Shown piece by piece: positions 7,437 through 14,390 of a stretch of 14,390 nucleotides of DNA. Position 1 is the first letter of the stretch. Every line of letters starts with the position of its first letter. The position numbers and the translations under genes are program-made. This stretch comes from Dialister sp. UBA6422 (GTDB taxonomy: Bacteria; Bacillota; Negativicutes; Veillonellales; Dialisteraceae), in assembly GCA_002439665.1 (NCBI GenBank), contig DJPC01000153.1:1-14390 (forward strand), read 5' to 3'. The notes under the pieces are model-generated. The model was not told where the DNA came from. It saw nothing but the letters and a program-made list of their open reading frames with translations, and searched no databases.

Positions 7437-8912
7437 CTATTTTGTCTTTTCAAATTCCTGATGCACCACAGCTGGAATGCCCATCGCATGTTCCAGAGTA
7501 GCTAGGCCAATGTTGTAATTATAGAGGGCAGTGATATAGTTGGTTCTAGCGGTATTGAGCTGCAATTCTGCATCCAATACATCCAAGTTGATACCTACGC
7601 CACTGCTATAACGAACGGTAGCAATCTTATAAGCTTCTTCTGCCTGTGCTACAGAAGCTTCTGCCGCACGAATCTGTTCTTTATAAGAAAGAATATTGAG
7701 GTAATCCTGGCGAACTTCGAGCTCAATCTTTTCTCTAGCCTGAAGTAAAGATTCCTGAGCTGCTTTCAGTGCTGCATCGGCTTTCTTGACAGAAGCCTCC
7801 GTAGCACCGCCATCCCAAAGATTCCAAGAAAGTCCGCCCTGGACGCTCCATTTATCTTTATCAAATCCAGAAATAGCCGCATCATTCCAGCCATATCCGC
7901 CACCTACGCTGACAGTTGGCATATAACCTGCTTTAGCGGAACGAAGAGATGCCTGGGCTGCTTTGACACCATAATCAGCCTGTACCAGTTCCCAACGATA
8001 TTTCTGAGCCATCAAAATCGCCTGATCCATGGTCAAATCAAAGGCTGGCTGTGGGAATTCTTTATCCACTGCATTGAGCTTAGTATTCATAGGAATACGC
8101 ATGATGTTATTGAGGTTTGCCTCTGCCACATCTCTGGTATTATTAGCTGCAATACTTTTCTGCTTAGCATTCGCCAAAGATACATTAGAAGTGAGTACAT
8201 CCAATTTTGCTACAATACCAGCATCGAACTGCTGCTGTACATTGTTCAAATGGTTCGCATAGTCATTGACAGACTGTGCTTCTACATCTGCTAATTTAAT
8301 AGATTCCAAGTACTGGTAGTATGCCTGTACTGCAGCCAGTTTGGTATCAGCTTCTGTTTTGTAAACATCCAGATCTGCAATATTTTTAGCGTAGCGAGCG
8401 GCATCAATGGCCCCTTCTACCTTACCAAAAGTCCATACTGGCCAGGTGACATTCAAACTTTGACTATAGGAGCGATTATCGCTTCCCCGTACTCTAGCTA
8501 AATCTGCTTTACTCTGGCTTCCTGTCCAGCTGTAACTCAAAGATGGATTTTTCTTAGCAGCTGCTGCGCTTACATCAGCTTCAGCTTCTTTGCGCTGCAA
8601 TTCTGCAAGGGTGATATCTCTATTATTCTGAATAGCTGTGGTGACAGCCCCTTTGAGATCGATATCCAAGTTGGCTGCTTCAGGAGCCGCTACATCAGCA
8701 ATAGCATCTCCCAGATTTTTTTGAAGCAGCATGTTATTGAAGTTCACCGTTTTATCCGATGTTTTCTGATTCATTTGCGCTTCAATGGCTTTCTGGGTAA
8801 TGGCTGGGTCTGTCACGGTTTTTGTTTCAACACTTTTTGCTTCTACCCCTACGCCCATAGAAAGAGCCAATGCGATAGAAGCAGCCAGCACACGATAGGT
8901 ATATGTCTTCAT
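7437..8912 (-). CDS. tolC: TolC-type outer-membrane channel protein (OEP family)
   Basis: A 491-residue outer-membrane efflux protein that would form a trimeric barrel with a long periplasmic helical tunnel. Residues 1-25 are a signal peptide ending VEA. Two tandem OEP repeats follow: the first has the barrel stretch LNVTWPVWTFGKVEGAIDAA, the second its counterpart GLSWNLWDGGATEASV. Long Ala/Gln/Glu-rich helices lie between, and the end of the second repeat has RYSSGVGINLDVLDAELQL, a typical family motif. I chose ATG at 8912 because GAGAAGGGAA lies 8 nt upstream and the signal peptide begins there; a TTG 48 nt further upstream overlaps the mlaD stop and has no clear ribosome site. No membrane-fusion or RND pump gene is nearby, so its partner is unknown. 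Position directly after mlaD suggests shared transcription with the Mla genes. Confidence 0.93.
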   Translation of the reverse strand: MKTYTYRVLAASIALALSMGVGVEAKSVETKTVTDPAITQKAIEAQMNQKTSDKTVNFNNMLLQKNLGDAIADVAAPEAANLDIDLKGAVTTAIQNNRDITLAELQRKEAEADVSAAAAKKNPSLSYSWTGSQSKADLARVRGSDNRSYSQSLNVTWPVWTFGKVEGAIDAARYAKNIADLDVYKTEADTKLAAVQAYYQYLESIKLADVEAQSVNDYANHLNNVQQQFDAGIVAKLDVLTSNVSLANAKQKSIAANNTRDVAEANLNNIMRIPMNTKLNAVDKEFPQPAFDLTMDQAILMAQKYRWELVQADYGVKAAQASLRSAKAGYMPTVSVGGGYGWNDAAISGFDKDKWSVQGGLSWNLWDGGATEASVKKADAALKAAQESLLQAREKIELEVRQDYLNILSYKEQIRAAEASVAQAEEAYKIATVRYSSGVGINLDVLDAELQLNTARTNYITALYNYNIGLATLEHAMGIPAVVHQEFEKTK

Positions 8913-8956
8913 AAAGTTTCTTCCCTTCTCAGTTAGATGTTTTATGTAGTAAGCTA

Positions 8957-10114
8957 TCAATAGGTATAGCCCAGTCCAATATATTCTCCGCCATCCCTAC
9001 GGCTATGTGGGAAAATAGATTGACCTGTAATGAACAAATTATCACTCAAATTGTAGGATCCACGGACACGAACTGTCAAATTGTTTGGATCAAACAAATC
9101 CGCAGAAAACTTCCATCTGTTGGCTGAATAATCTCCGCCTGCCCCCAATTTATTTCGAATAATACCAGCATGGACACCGTAGTCCCCTCTCATTTGACCA
9201 AACATAGCATCATAGACTGGATCATTCCCTATGGATTCTATCCCCAGAAGTCCATAGGAGTCACCTCCCATACGGAGGAACAGATTTGGTGAAAAATCAT
9301 CCTTCTTAGTATTATATAACAATTCCCCGGAAACAGATACATCTAAATTGTGATTTCCGTTCACAAATCCATTAATTTTTCCAGAAATATCTTTCGCATT
9401 GGCAGAAATGACCTTTGCATTTTCAGAAGCTACCACCATATTGTCCATAATTTTTCTCACATCACTGGTCGCTTTGCCATCCCCATTAAGCTGGTAAAGC
9501 ATGGTATTGATTTGTGAGGTGATTCCATGGATTTCATTGGCTGTCTGAATGCCTTGTGCTGTCAAGATCGCTAAATTTTCTGAAACAGTATCAAAATTTT
9601 GTAGACTATTTTTCACATTTTTTTGAGATTTTGGATCTCCCACCACAGTATTGATTCCATCTAGCATGGTTTGGGCTGAATTCATGAGCTTATCCATCTT
9701 ATCCATGGCTTCATCAATGCCAGGTGCTGCCTTACCTTTCACTGACATGCCATCAGCTAAAAATCCTCGTTCTTGATGTCCACCAGATACTTTAACAAAG
9801 CGGCCTCCCATGACACTGCTAGTCTGTATAGAAAATTCAGCATCTTTTGGTACTTGGGCATCATTATAAAATCGAAGCGTGAGTACAGCCTTTCCATTTT
9901 CTACAGCAATGCGATCCACCATACCCACTTCTACACCAGCATAATGAATAGGATTCCCTGGTTCAATCCCTTCTGCTTCTTGGAAATATCCAATCACATG
10001 AAAACCGCTTTTCCCGAAAAGAACCATATGACTTAAATGAATCATGATACCTGCAAAAAGTACAATGCCGACCAAAGCAAAGGCTCCGACTTTTGCTTCT
10101 GTAGACCATTTCAC
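8957..10114 (-). CDS. mlaD: Long MlaD (MCE domain protein) with C-terminal predicted outer-membrane beta-barrel
   Basis: The substrate-binding MCE subunit of the Mla phospholipid transporter. This copy has 385 residues; proteobacterial MlaD is about 180. In order: membrane anchor (about 8-28), MCE domain (about 37-114, with HYAGVEVGMVDRI and SSVMGGRFVKVSGG), a mainly helical, Asn/Gln/Ala-rich region (about 132-250) able to form a coiled helical tube as a hexamer, and a beta-rich C-terminal region (about 255-385). That last region has roughly eight amphipathic strands and ends YIGLGYTY, like the last strand of an outer-membrane barrel. This is the architecture reported for Veillonella parvula, where one protein bridges inner and outer membranes. 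The start is GTG at 10114, overlapping the mlaF stop by 4 nt (GTGA), with AAGGTGA upstream. No mlaC or mlaA is present, consistent with a self-contained bridge. Confidence 0.93.
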   Translation of the reverse strand: MKWSTEAKVGAFALVGIVLFAGIMIHLSHMVLFGKSGFHVIGYFQEAEGIEPGNPIHYAGVEVGMVDRIAVENGKAVLTLRFYNDAQVPKDAEFSIQTSSVMGGRFVKVSGGHQERGFLADGMSVKGKAAPGIDEAMDKMDKLMNSAQTMLDGINTVVGDPKSQKNVKNSLQNFDTVSENLAILTAQGIQTANEIHGITSQINTMLYQLNGDGKATSDVRKIMDNMVVASENAKVISANAKDISGKINGFVNGNHNLDVSVSGELLYNTKKDDFSPNLFLRMGGDSYGLLGIESIGNDPVYDAMFGQMRGDYGVHAGIIRNKLGAGGDYSANRWKFSADLFDPNNLTVRVRGSYNLSDNLFITGQSIFPHSRRDGGEYIGLGYTY

Positions 10115-10872
10115 AAGGCATCACCTTCTTTCAATAATTCTGGATTGGACGGAAGTCCATTCATAAATTGCTTCACCCTTTCATCTGATGAGTGATATAG
10201 CTCTTCTGGTTTTCCAATAGCCAAAAACGAGCCTTGGTACAAAAATGCCATGCGATCCGCTATCATGGAAGCAGATCGTAAATCATGGGTAACCACCACA
10301 CTGGTGGCATGCATCACTTTCTGTGTATTTTTGATGAGTAAACTAATATCCGTCGATCGGATAGGATCAAGTCCCGCTGTGGGTTCATCGTAAAGAATGA
10401 TTTCTGGTTCTAAGGCAATCGCCCTAGCCAAACTGACTCTTTTTTTCATGCCCCCTGATAAATTGGATGGCATCAAATCTTCAATTCCTTCCAATCCCAC
10501 CAGTTTTAATTTTTCCGCTACAATGCGTTCTATTTCTTCTTCAGATAGCTTAGTATGCATACGAAGACCAAAAGCCACATTTTCTTTCACTGTCATAGAA
10601 TCAAATAGCGCAGAATATTGAAAAACCATGCCCATATGGCGTCGTTCTTCATTGAGTTCTTTTTCAGAAAGAACTGCCATATTTTTTCCATGAACCCATA
10701 CTTCGCCTGAGGTAGGTTTCAATAGGCCAATGATTAATTTCAATAATGTAGATTTACCAGAGCCCGAAGCCCCTAAAATCACCATGGTTTCTCCATCTTT
10801 CACAAATAGGCTCACATCTTTTAATATATGCCTATCTCCAAACGTTTGATATACATGTCGAATGTCAATCAT
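10111..10872 (-). CDS. mlaF: MlaF, ATP-binding subunit of the Mla phospholipid ABC transporter
   Basis: The cytoplasmic ATPase that drives the MlaE permease. At 253 residues it is a standard single-domain ABC protein with all catalytic motifs intact: Walker A GASGSGKST (34-42), Q-loop Gln85, signature LSGGMKKR (138-145), Walker B IILYDE (158-163) and the H-loop His196 in VVTHD. The family-typical DPIRS follows the D-loop. The start is ATG at 10872, 8 nt after the mlaE stop, with a GAGG box that overlaps that stop; its own stop overlaps the mlaD start. This tight packing indicates one mRNA and coupled translation. No MlaB-type STAS protein, the regulator of MlaF in proteobacteria, is encoded nearby. 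Confidence 0.96.
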   Translation of the reverse strand: MIDIRHVYQTFGDRHILKDVSLFVKDGETMVILGASGSGKSTLLKLIIGLLKPTSGEVWVHGKNMAVLSEKELNEERRHMGMVFQYSALFDSMTVKENVAFGLRMHTKLSEEEIERIVAEKLKLVGLEGIEDLMPSNLSGGMKKRVSLARAIALEPEIILYDEPTAGLDPIRSTDISLLIKNTQKVMHATSVVVTHDLRSASMIADRMAFLYQGSFLAIGKPEELYHSSDERVKQFMNGLPSNPELLKEGDAL

Positions 10873-10880
10873 AAACCGCC

Positions 10881-11642
10881 TCAGAAAAGAATAGAAGATA
10901 GTAAGTAATTAGCCGCAAAGAGCATGATAATGGAATACACCACTGATTGGGTCGTAGCTTTTCCTACGCCTTCTGCCCCAGCGGTACAAGTCATGCCTCG
11001 ATCGCATCCCACCAAGGCTACAATCATACCAAATACAACAGATTTTAATACCCCAATATACAAGTCAGAAGGCACGCAAAATACTTGAATAGAATGCATA
11101 AATACATAGGATGAAACACCATGGGTCAAAGCGGCCACAATCATGCCTCCCCCTACGCCAATAACCACACCAAACACATTTAAAATAGGAAGCATCGCCA
11201 TACAAGCAATCAGCCTAGGAACCACCAAATATCCAACAGGGCTCACAGCCATACAGCGAAGAGCATCGATCTGTTCAGTGACACGCATGGTACCAATCTC
11301 TGCTGTAATAGCAGCGCCCACACGACCAGCCAATACGACGCCACATAACACTGGTCCCAATTCACGTCCCATACCGATAGCTACGATACCACCTACGGTA
11401 AAATCAGCGCCATACTTGGTCAATTCTCCCGCAATTTGCACGGAAAGAACCATTCCTGTAAATAACAAGGTCAGTGCCACAATAGGAAATGAAAGAACTC
11501 CTAAATCCAAGCACTGCTTACATGTCTCTCTACCACGAAAAGCACCCAATTCTTTAACTGCTTCCCAAAGAAGAAGTATCACCGCTCCTAGCTGATGAAA
11601 TACACCTATCGTGTAACGACCTAATGATTCCAAAAACGACAC
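10881..11642 (-). CDS. mlaE: MlaE, permease subunit of the Mla phospholipid ABC transporter
   Basis: The inner-membrane permease, which forms a dimer beneath the MlaD hexamer and passes lipids between the membrane and the MCE channel. It has 253 residues and the usual family length. The diagnostic motif is MGRELGPVLCGVVLAGRVGAA followed by EIGTMRVTEQIDAL (from about residue 90 to 126). Hydrophobic segments lie at about 47-70, 92-112, 135-165 and 195-215, with a last one at the C-terminus. The start is GTG at 11642, supported by AAAGGAGGG 8 nt upstream; no ATG is better placed. It opens the mlaE-mlaF-mlaD-tolC set. The 148-bp gap before it is long enough for its own promoter, and a TTTTACGTAA element lies in that gap. 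Confidence 0.96.
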   Translation of the reverse strand: MSFLESLGRYTIGVFHQLGAVILLLWEAVKELGAFRGRETCKQCLDLGVLSFPIVALTLLFTGMVLSVQIAGELTKYGADFTVGGIVAIGMGRELGPVLCGVVLAGRVGAAITAEIGTMRVTEQIDALRCMAVSPVGYLVVPRLIACMAMLPILNVFGVVIGVGGGMIVAALTHGVSSYVFMHSIQVFCVPSDLYIGVLKSVVFGMIVALVGCDRGMTCTAGAEGVGKATTQSVVYSIIMLFAANYLLSSILF

Positions 11643-11663
11643 CGATGATCCCTCCTTTCATTG

Positions 11664-11673
11664 TTTTACGTAA
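11664..11673. promoter_or_regulatory. TTTTACGTAA element in the 148-bp gap upstream of mlaE
   Basis: The gap 11643-11790 has no gene. It holds this 10-mer with the palindromic core TTACGTAA, 22 nt upstream of the mlaE start codon. The same 10-mer occurs in the upstream leader at 14224-14233, also in non-coding DNA, and I found the core nowhere else in the window. A TACAAT hexamer lies further upstream at about 11718-11723 on the minus strand without a good -35 partner. A regulator-binding site is possible but unproven. Confidence 0.25.
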
Positions 11674-11790
11674 CCAGAGATTGAAGATGGGGATTAGAAA
11701 ATATGTCTTGCTGGGATTGTAGTACTTCTTAGATCTCTTACTCTCTAAGGTCCAATCCTCTTCTAGTCACCAATTACGCATGGATAGCGG

Positions 11791-13665
11791 TTATTTCTTT
11801 TCTTCCTGGTTTTTATCTAGCTGTTCTTTTTCCTTATTGCTCATGGCTGCCACAGCCTTCTGCTTGCTCTTAGCCAGTTTTTTCAAGGCTTTATCCCGGT
11901 CAGCCGGTGCCATCACGTGGAACGTAAATTGTCCATCCCCATACACTACATAGTCTGTATCCACGCGGCTCTTCGGAGTGTCTTTTTCTGCTTCTTCTTT
12001 TGCTGCGCTTTCTTTTAAGTAATCTGGCTTTTCTGTTACTTTCTTTTCCTGAATTTCCGCTTTCTTGACTCCCTCTTCATCTTTGGAAATCATGCTGATA
12101 TCAGGATCAATAATTTCTGCCACGATTTGATTATTTTTGTCCTCTCCCATGAGACGATCGTGAAGGTCATTGAAATCTTTATAGGTTTGCAAACGACTAA
12201 TAATCTCATCCGTTAAGTTATACTTCTGCTGCTGAATCAAGTAAGGCAAAGGAATCACTCCGCCCCCGCGAATTTCCAGCATCATATCTCCATAGGGCTG
12301 GTCTTTAGGGATTGTAAAGGTTAAGTCTTTATAGAAAATGTCTCCTCTATAAGGCTGCAGCCGTGCCCTGATATATACCGTATCTCCAGGACTTACTATG
12401 ATAGGAGAAGCCGAGGCATCCAGAAGCTGTGCTGTTTTTCTTTCTTTGGTCACTTCCATATCCACGTTGATATGACTGAGAGGATATTTTTCAAAGCGAT
12501 TCTGTTCTAGCAAACGAATCACATTATAGATCTCATCCACACTACGTTCGGCGATGTCTTTGGAGGACCAGTACATATTGGTCCTGGTAAAAGGTTTCTT
12601 TTTCAAATCTTTCGGATACAATGTATAGGACAAAGAGACAGTACCTTCCCCTTTCCTATCCAAAGTATTGCTTATGGCATTATAAATGGATGTCACTGAT
12701 AAAGTAGGTAGCATGGCTTCATTTTGAATCATCTGTACGTTGAGATGATCCAGTTTCCCTGTATCTGTATCCAGTACCTCCGCATGAAGTCCCACAGATT
12801 CAGGAAGTTTTCCGGAAATCCCACTGATGCCAGCACCTCGATCTTGATTGATGGTCCCGATTTCAGCCCCTACGGTTCCTAACTTAAAAGGAATATTTCG
12901 ACTAGGAATCACAGTCATAATATAGGAATTATGCATAAAATACTGGGCATTCCCTTTATCCAGAAAGGGATGTCCAAAAGCCACCATGTGATCTCCGTCT
13001 ACGTAAGTGACCGTACCCACAGCTCCCAATTTCAAATCTCCAGTGACCAGTGTAGCCGCCACAGCACCTCCTGCTTCTAATGGACGAGCTGTGCTGTCAG
13101 CTTCTACAGAAGCCGCTGCATAAGGAACCATGTGAAAATCTTTCATTTTATCAGACAAATAATCCATGGCAGATGCACTATACCCACTAGCCATCAAAGG
13201 TGTTTCTAAAGGAATCAAATCCTTCGATGGTTTTGGCGTGAGTCCATTGTCATTTTGGTCATTGGCCATCCAGAGATTAATCATGTCTGCAATAGGAGTG
13301 ACCATGCCGATGCGACCTTCGGATTGTGGAAATCCATAGGCAATGGCCCCTAATAATTTTCCATTGATATATACAGGGCTTCCGCTCATTCCTTGTGCAA
13401 TACCTAGTGTTTTATCAATCAGTGGCCCAGATACTTTAACTAGCACCAAATCGCCACCAGTAGCCCCTTTATTTTTCATGACCCCTAGTACATCCACTTG
13501 AAACGTATCGATTTTAGTGCCTTCTACTACAGTCTTGGCATATCCGTGCATACCCTCTCTCACTTCAGATACAGGCAGAAATTCCTGGGCGGCCATAGAT
13601 GGTGCTACGCAGGATAATGCTAGTCCAATAGATAGGGCCAGGCGCTCTATTTTCTTTTTCAACAT
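11791..13665 (-). CDS. Exported SpoIVB/S55-like serine protease domain protein
   Basis: A 624-residue exported protein related to the SpoIVB peptidase family (S55). Residues 1-26 form a signal peptide (cleavage near SMA/AQ). The first block (about 31-130) contains LGIAQGMSGSPVYINGKLLG, matching the active-site serine motif of SpoIVB, with Ser94 as the predicted nucleophile (codon 13384-13386). A second block has AVGTVTYVDGDHMVAFGHPF, matching the SpoIVB histidine motif, with His232 (codon 12970-12972). In SpoIVB the His block comes before the Ser block; here the order is reversed. Residues about 250-470 are beta-rich and resemble the C-terminal part of long S55 proteins of other diderm bacteria. 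The tail (about 525-624) is highly charged and Lys/Glu-rich. The start is ATG at 13665, with GAGGAGG 8 nt upstream, 15 nt after the preceding stop. It has no PDZ domain. The substrate is unknown; proteolytic activity is inferred from the motifs. Confidence 0.85.
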   Translation of the reverse strand: MLKKKIERLALSIGLALSCVAPSMAAQEFLPVSEVREGMHGYAKTVVEGTKIDTFQVDVLGVMKNKGATGGDLVLVKVSGPLIDKTLGIAQGMSGSPVYINGKLLGAIAYGFPQSEGRIGMVTPIADMINLWMANDQNDNGLTPKPSKDLIPLETPLMASGYSASAMDYLSDKMKDFHMVPYAAASVEADSTARPLEAGGAVAATLVTGDLKLGAVGTVTYVDGDHMVAFGHPFLDKGNAQYFMHNSYIMTVIPSRNIPFKLGTVGAEIGTINQDRGAGISGISGKLPESVGLHAEVLDTDTGKLDHLNVQMIQNEAMLPTLSVTSIYNAISNTLDRKGEGTVSLSYTLYPKDLKKKPFTRTNMYWSSKDIAERSVDEIYNVIRLLEQNRFEKYPLSHINVDMEVTKERKTAQLLDASASPIIVSPGDTVYIRARLQPYRGDIFYKDLTFTIPKDQPYGDMMLEIRGGGVIPLPYLIQQQKYNLTDEIISRLQTYKDFNDLHDRLMGEDKNNQIVAEIIDPDISMISKDEEGVKKAEIQEKKVTEKPDYLKESAAKEEAEKDTPKSRVDTDYVVYGDGQFTFHVMAPADRDKALKKLAKSKQKAVAAMSNKEKEQLDKNQEEKK

Positions 13666-13680
13666 CCCACAAGCCTCCTC

Positions 13681-13980
13681 TTAGTTTGTTTCCACCACTG
13701 CGACGGACTCTTTCTTATCTATGTGATCTCCCACTTTGACTAAGACCTCTTTCACAACCCCATCTGCATCAGCTCGTGCAGCTGGTACAGCTCCTACCAA
13801 AGAATCTACGCTCACTAGAACATCCCCTTCTTTGACCGGGGTCATAGGGGCGATGACATAGATCACTTTCCCGCTAAGTACTGCCTCCTGTGATACATCA
13901 GCTGCTCTAGCAGATCCAAGTACTCCTAGGACGAGTAAAATCGCCATCACAAACCATTTCAATACTTTCTCTATTTTCAT
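13681..13980 (-). CDS. Small exported lipoyl/biotinyl-like (barrel-sandwich) domain protein without acceptor lysine
   Basis: A 99-residue protein with a signal peptide (1-27, cut near ARA/A) and a single barrel-sandwich hybrid domain. The domain shows two half-motifs: GKVIYVIAPMTPVKEGDVLVSV (about 38-58) and ARADADGVVKEVLVKVGDHI (about 69-88), the internal two-fold of lipoyl and HlyD-type domains. Aligned with biotin carrier proteins, the modified lysine falls on Gly63, so biotin or lipoate attachment is unlikely; export also argues against it. I chose ATG at 13980, preceded by TTGAGGTGG 5 nt upstream, over a TTG at 14022 that has no ribosome site and would hide the signal peptide. It lies 15 nt upstream of the S55-like gene, so the two are almost certainly co-transcribed. 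It may be a free-standing adaptor domain, but its partner is unknown. Confidence 0.82.
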   Translation of the reverse strand: MKIEKVLKWFVMAILLVLGVLGSARAADVSQEAVLSGKVIYVIAPMTPVKEGDVLVSVDSLVGAVPAARADADGVVKEVLVKVGDHIDKKESVAVVETN

Positions 13981-14214
13981 ATATTCCACCTCAATGTATC
14001 TAAAGAATTTGAAAAATCCCAACCTAATGGATAATAAAAAATAATTGAATCATAGGTCACTTCTATGTTCTATGTTGTCTAATTTCTAAAACCTATCACT
14101 ACTCTATGGACCTTGATATGTAACATCCATGACACAGTCCGCTTTTCATCATATTCAAATATCAATGAAAAATAGAATGCCATAATGTATCGCTTCCATA
14201 CAAGGGTATGACTT

Positions 14215-14237
14215 ATTGTACCATTTTACGTAAAAAA
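14215..14237 (-). promoter_or_regulatory. Candidate extended -10 promoter with a palindrome in its spacer
   Basis: On the minus strand TGGTACAAT gives an extended -10 element (hexamer 14215-14220, five of six consensus bases). No good -35 hexamer stands 17 nt upstream, which an extended -10 can tolerate. The spacer contains the perfect 12-bp palindrome TTTTACGTAAAA (14224-14235), and a CATAC-N4-GTATG dyad (14197-14210) covers the expected start of transcription. The leader to the lipoyl-like gene would be about 225 nt. The prediction rests on pattern alone. Confidence 0.35.
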
Positions 14238-14390
14238 ACGCACTTGATTTTTTATGACTTTCAGTCGAAATTTATAAAAATGGCACATATATCAAAAACC
14301 TAGCTGTGTTTTTCTCTCATTTTTAAAATAAAGAAGTCTTTCCTAAAGAGAGAAAATATCTTACTCCATCTTCTCTATCAACATTTTTGA
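14238..14390. other. AT-rich flank with no supported gene
   Basis: This stretch, together with 13981-14214, forms a 410-bp region without a gene I can support. A 9-bp inverted repeat (14310-14318 and 14348-14356, TTTTCTCTC type) has a long 29-nt loop and no clean T-run. Two minus-strand frames are open at the right edge and stop after 9 and 21 codons, so the 3' end of an upstream gene could enter here, but neither can be recognised. Confidence 0.4.

Noticed and set aside
7437..8912. TolC as part of a drug-efflux operon
   Set aside because: No membrane-fusion protein or pump gene is in the window; the neighbours are Mla and TamB genes.
8913..8960. Upstream TTG start that would extend TolC by 16 residues
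   Set aside because: It would place a polar stretch before the signal peptide and lacks a clear ribosome site; ATG at 8912 has both a good box and a clean signal peptide.
13681..13980. Biotin carboxyl carrier protein
   Set aside because: The acceptor lysine position is Gly63 and the protein has an export signal.
13981..14022. Upstream TTG start for the lipoyl-like protein
   Set aside because: There is no ribosome site, and it would mask the signal peptide; ATG at 13980 has a TTGAGGTGG box.
1..14390. CRISPR arrays, tRNA or rRNA genes, insertion sequences, prophage
   Set aside because: I saw no regularly spaced repeats, RNA gene signatures, transposase genes or phage genes; gene order and base usage look uniform.

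Overview
The window is one strand-coherent block: every gene I can support reads on the minus strand, so transcription runs from the right edge to the left. The content is outer-membrane biogenesis and lipid transport (BamA, TamB, TolC, MlaE, MlaF, MlaD) in an AT-leaning genome. The genes use strong Firmicutes-type Shine-Dalgarno sequences (AGGAGG and close variants). That pairing points to a diderm Firmicute of the Negativicutes. A Veillonellales genus such as Dialister or Veillonella is my best guess, but I cannot fix the genus from this window.

Layout in the direction of transcription. (1) 14390-13981 is a leader region with a candidate promoter. (2) 13980-11791 holds a small exported lipoyl-like domain protein and an exported SpoIVB/S55-like serine protease. 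(3) After a 148-bp gap, 11642-7437 carries mlaE, mlaF, mlaD and a TolC-type channel, tightly packed with short gaps or 4-nt overlaps up to the mlaD/tolC junction. (4) A terminator-like hairpin (7354-7389) separates this set from tamB (7325-2937), which is translationally linked to a small FliA-like sigma factor (2927-2310). (5) A perfect 17-bp-stem terminator (2257-2297) ends that unit. (6) A single-pass membrane protein of unknown function (2088-1432) follows, then bamA (1358 to beyond the left edge).

How the genes fit together: MlaE/MlaF form an inner-membrane ABC importer/exporter core. MlaD here is a long form with a membrane anchor, an MCE ring domain, a helical stretch and a C-terminal beta-rich domain that looks like an outer-membrane barrel. 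This matches the one-protein envelope bridge reported for Veillonella parvula and would explain the absence of MlaA, MlaB and MlaC. TamB is a second bridge-like lipid transport protein, BamA inserts outer-membrane barrels, and TolC is one such barrel. The least explained parts are the S55-like protein, whose Ser and His motifs occur in the reverse order of SpoIVB; the lipoyl-like protein without an acceptor lysine; the sigma factor co-transcribed with tamB; and the TM protein between the sigma gene and bamA.
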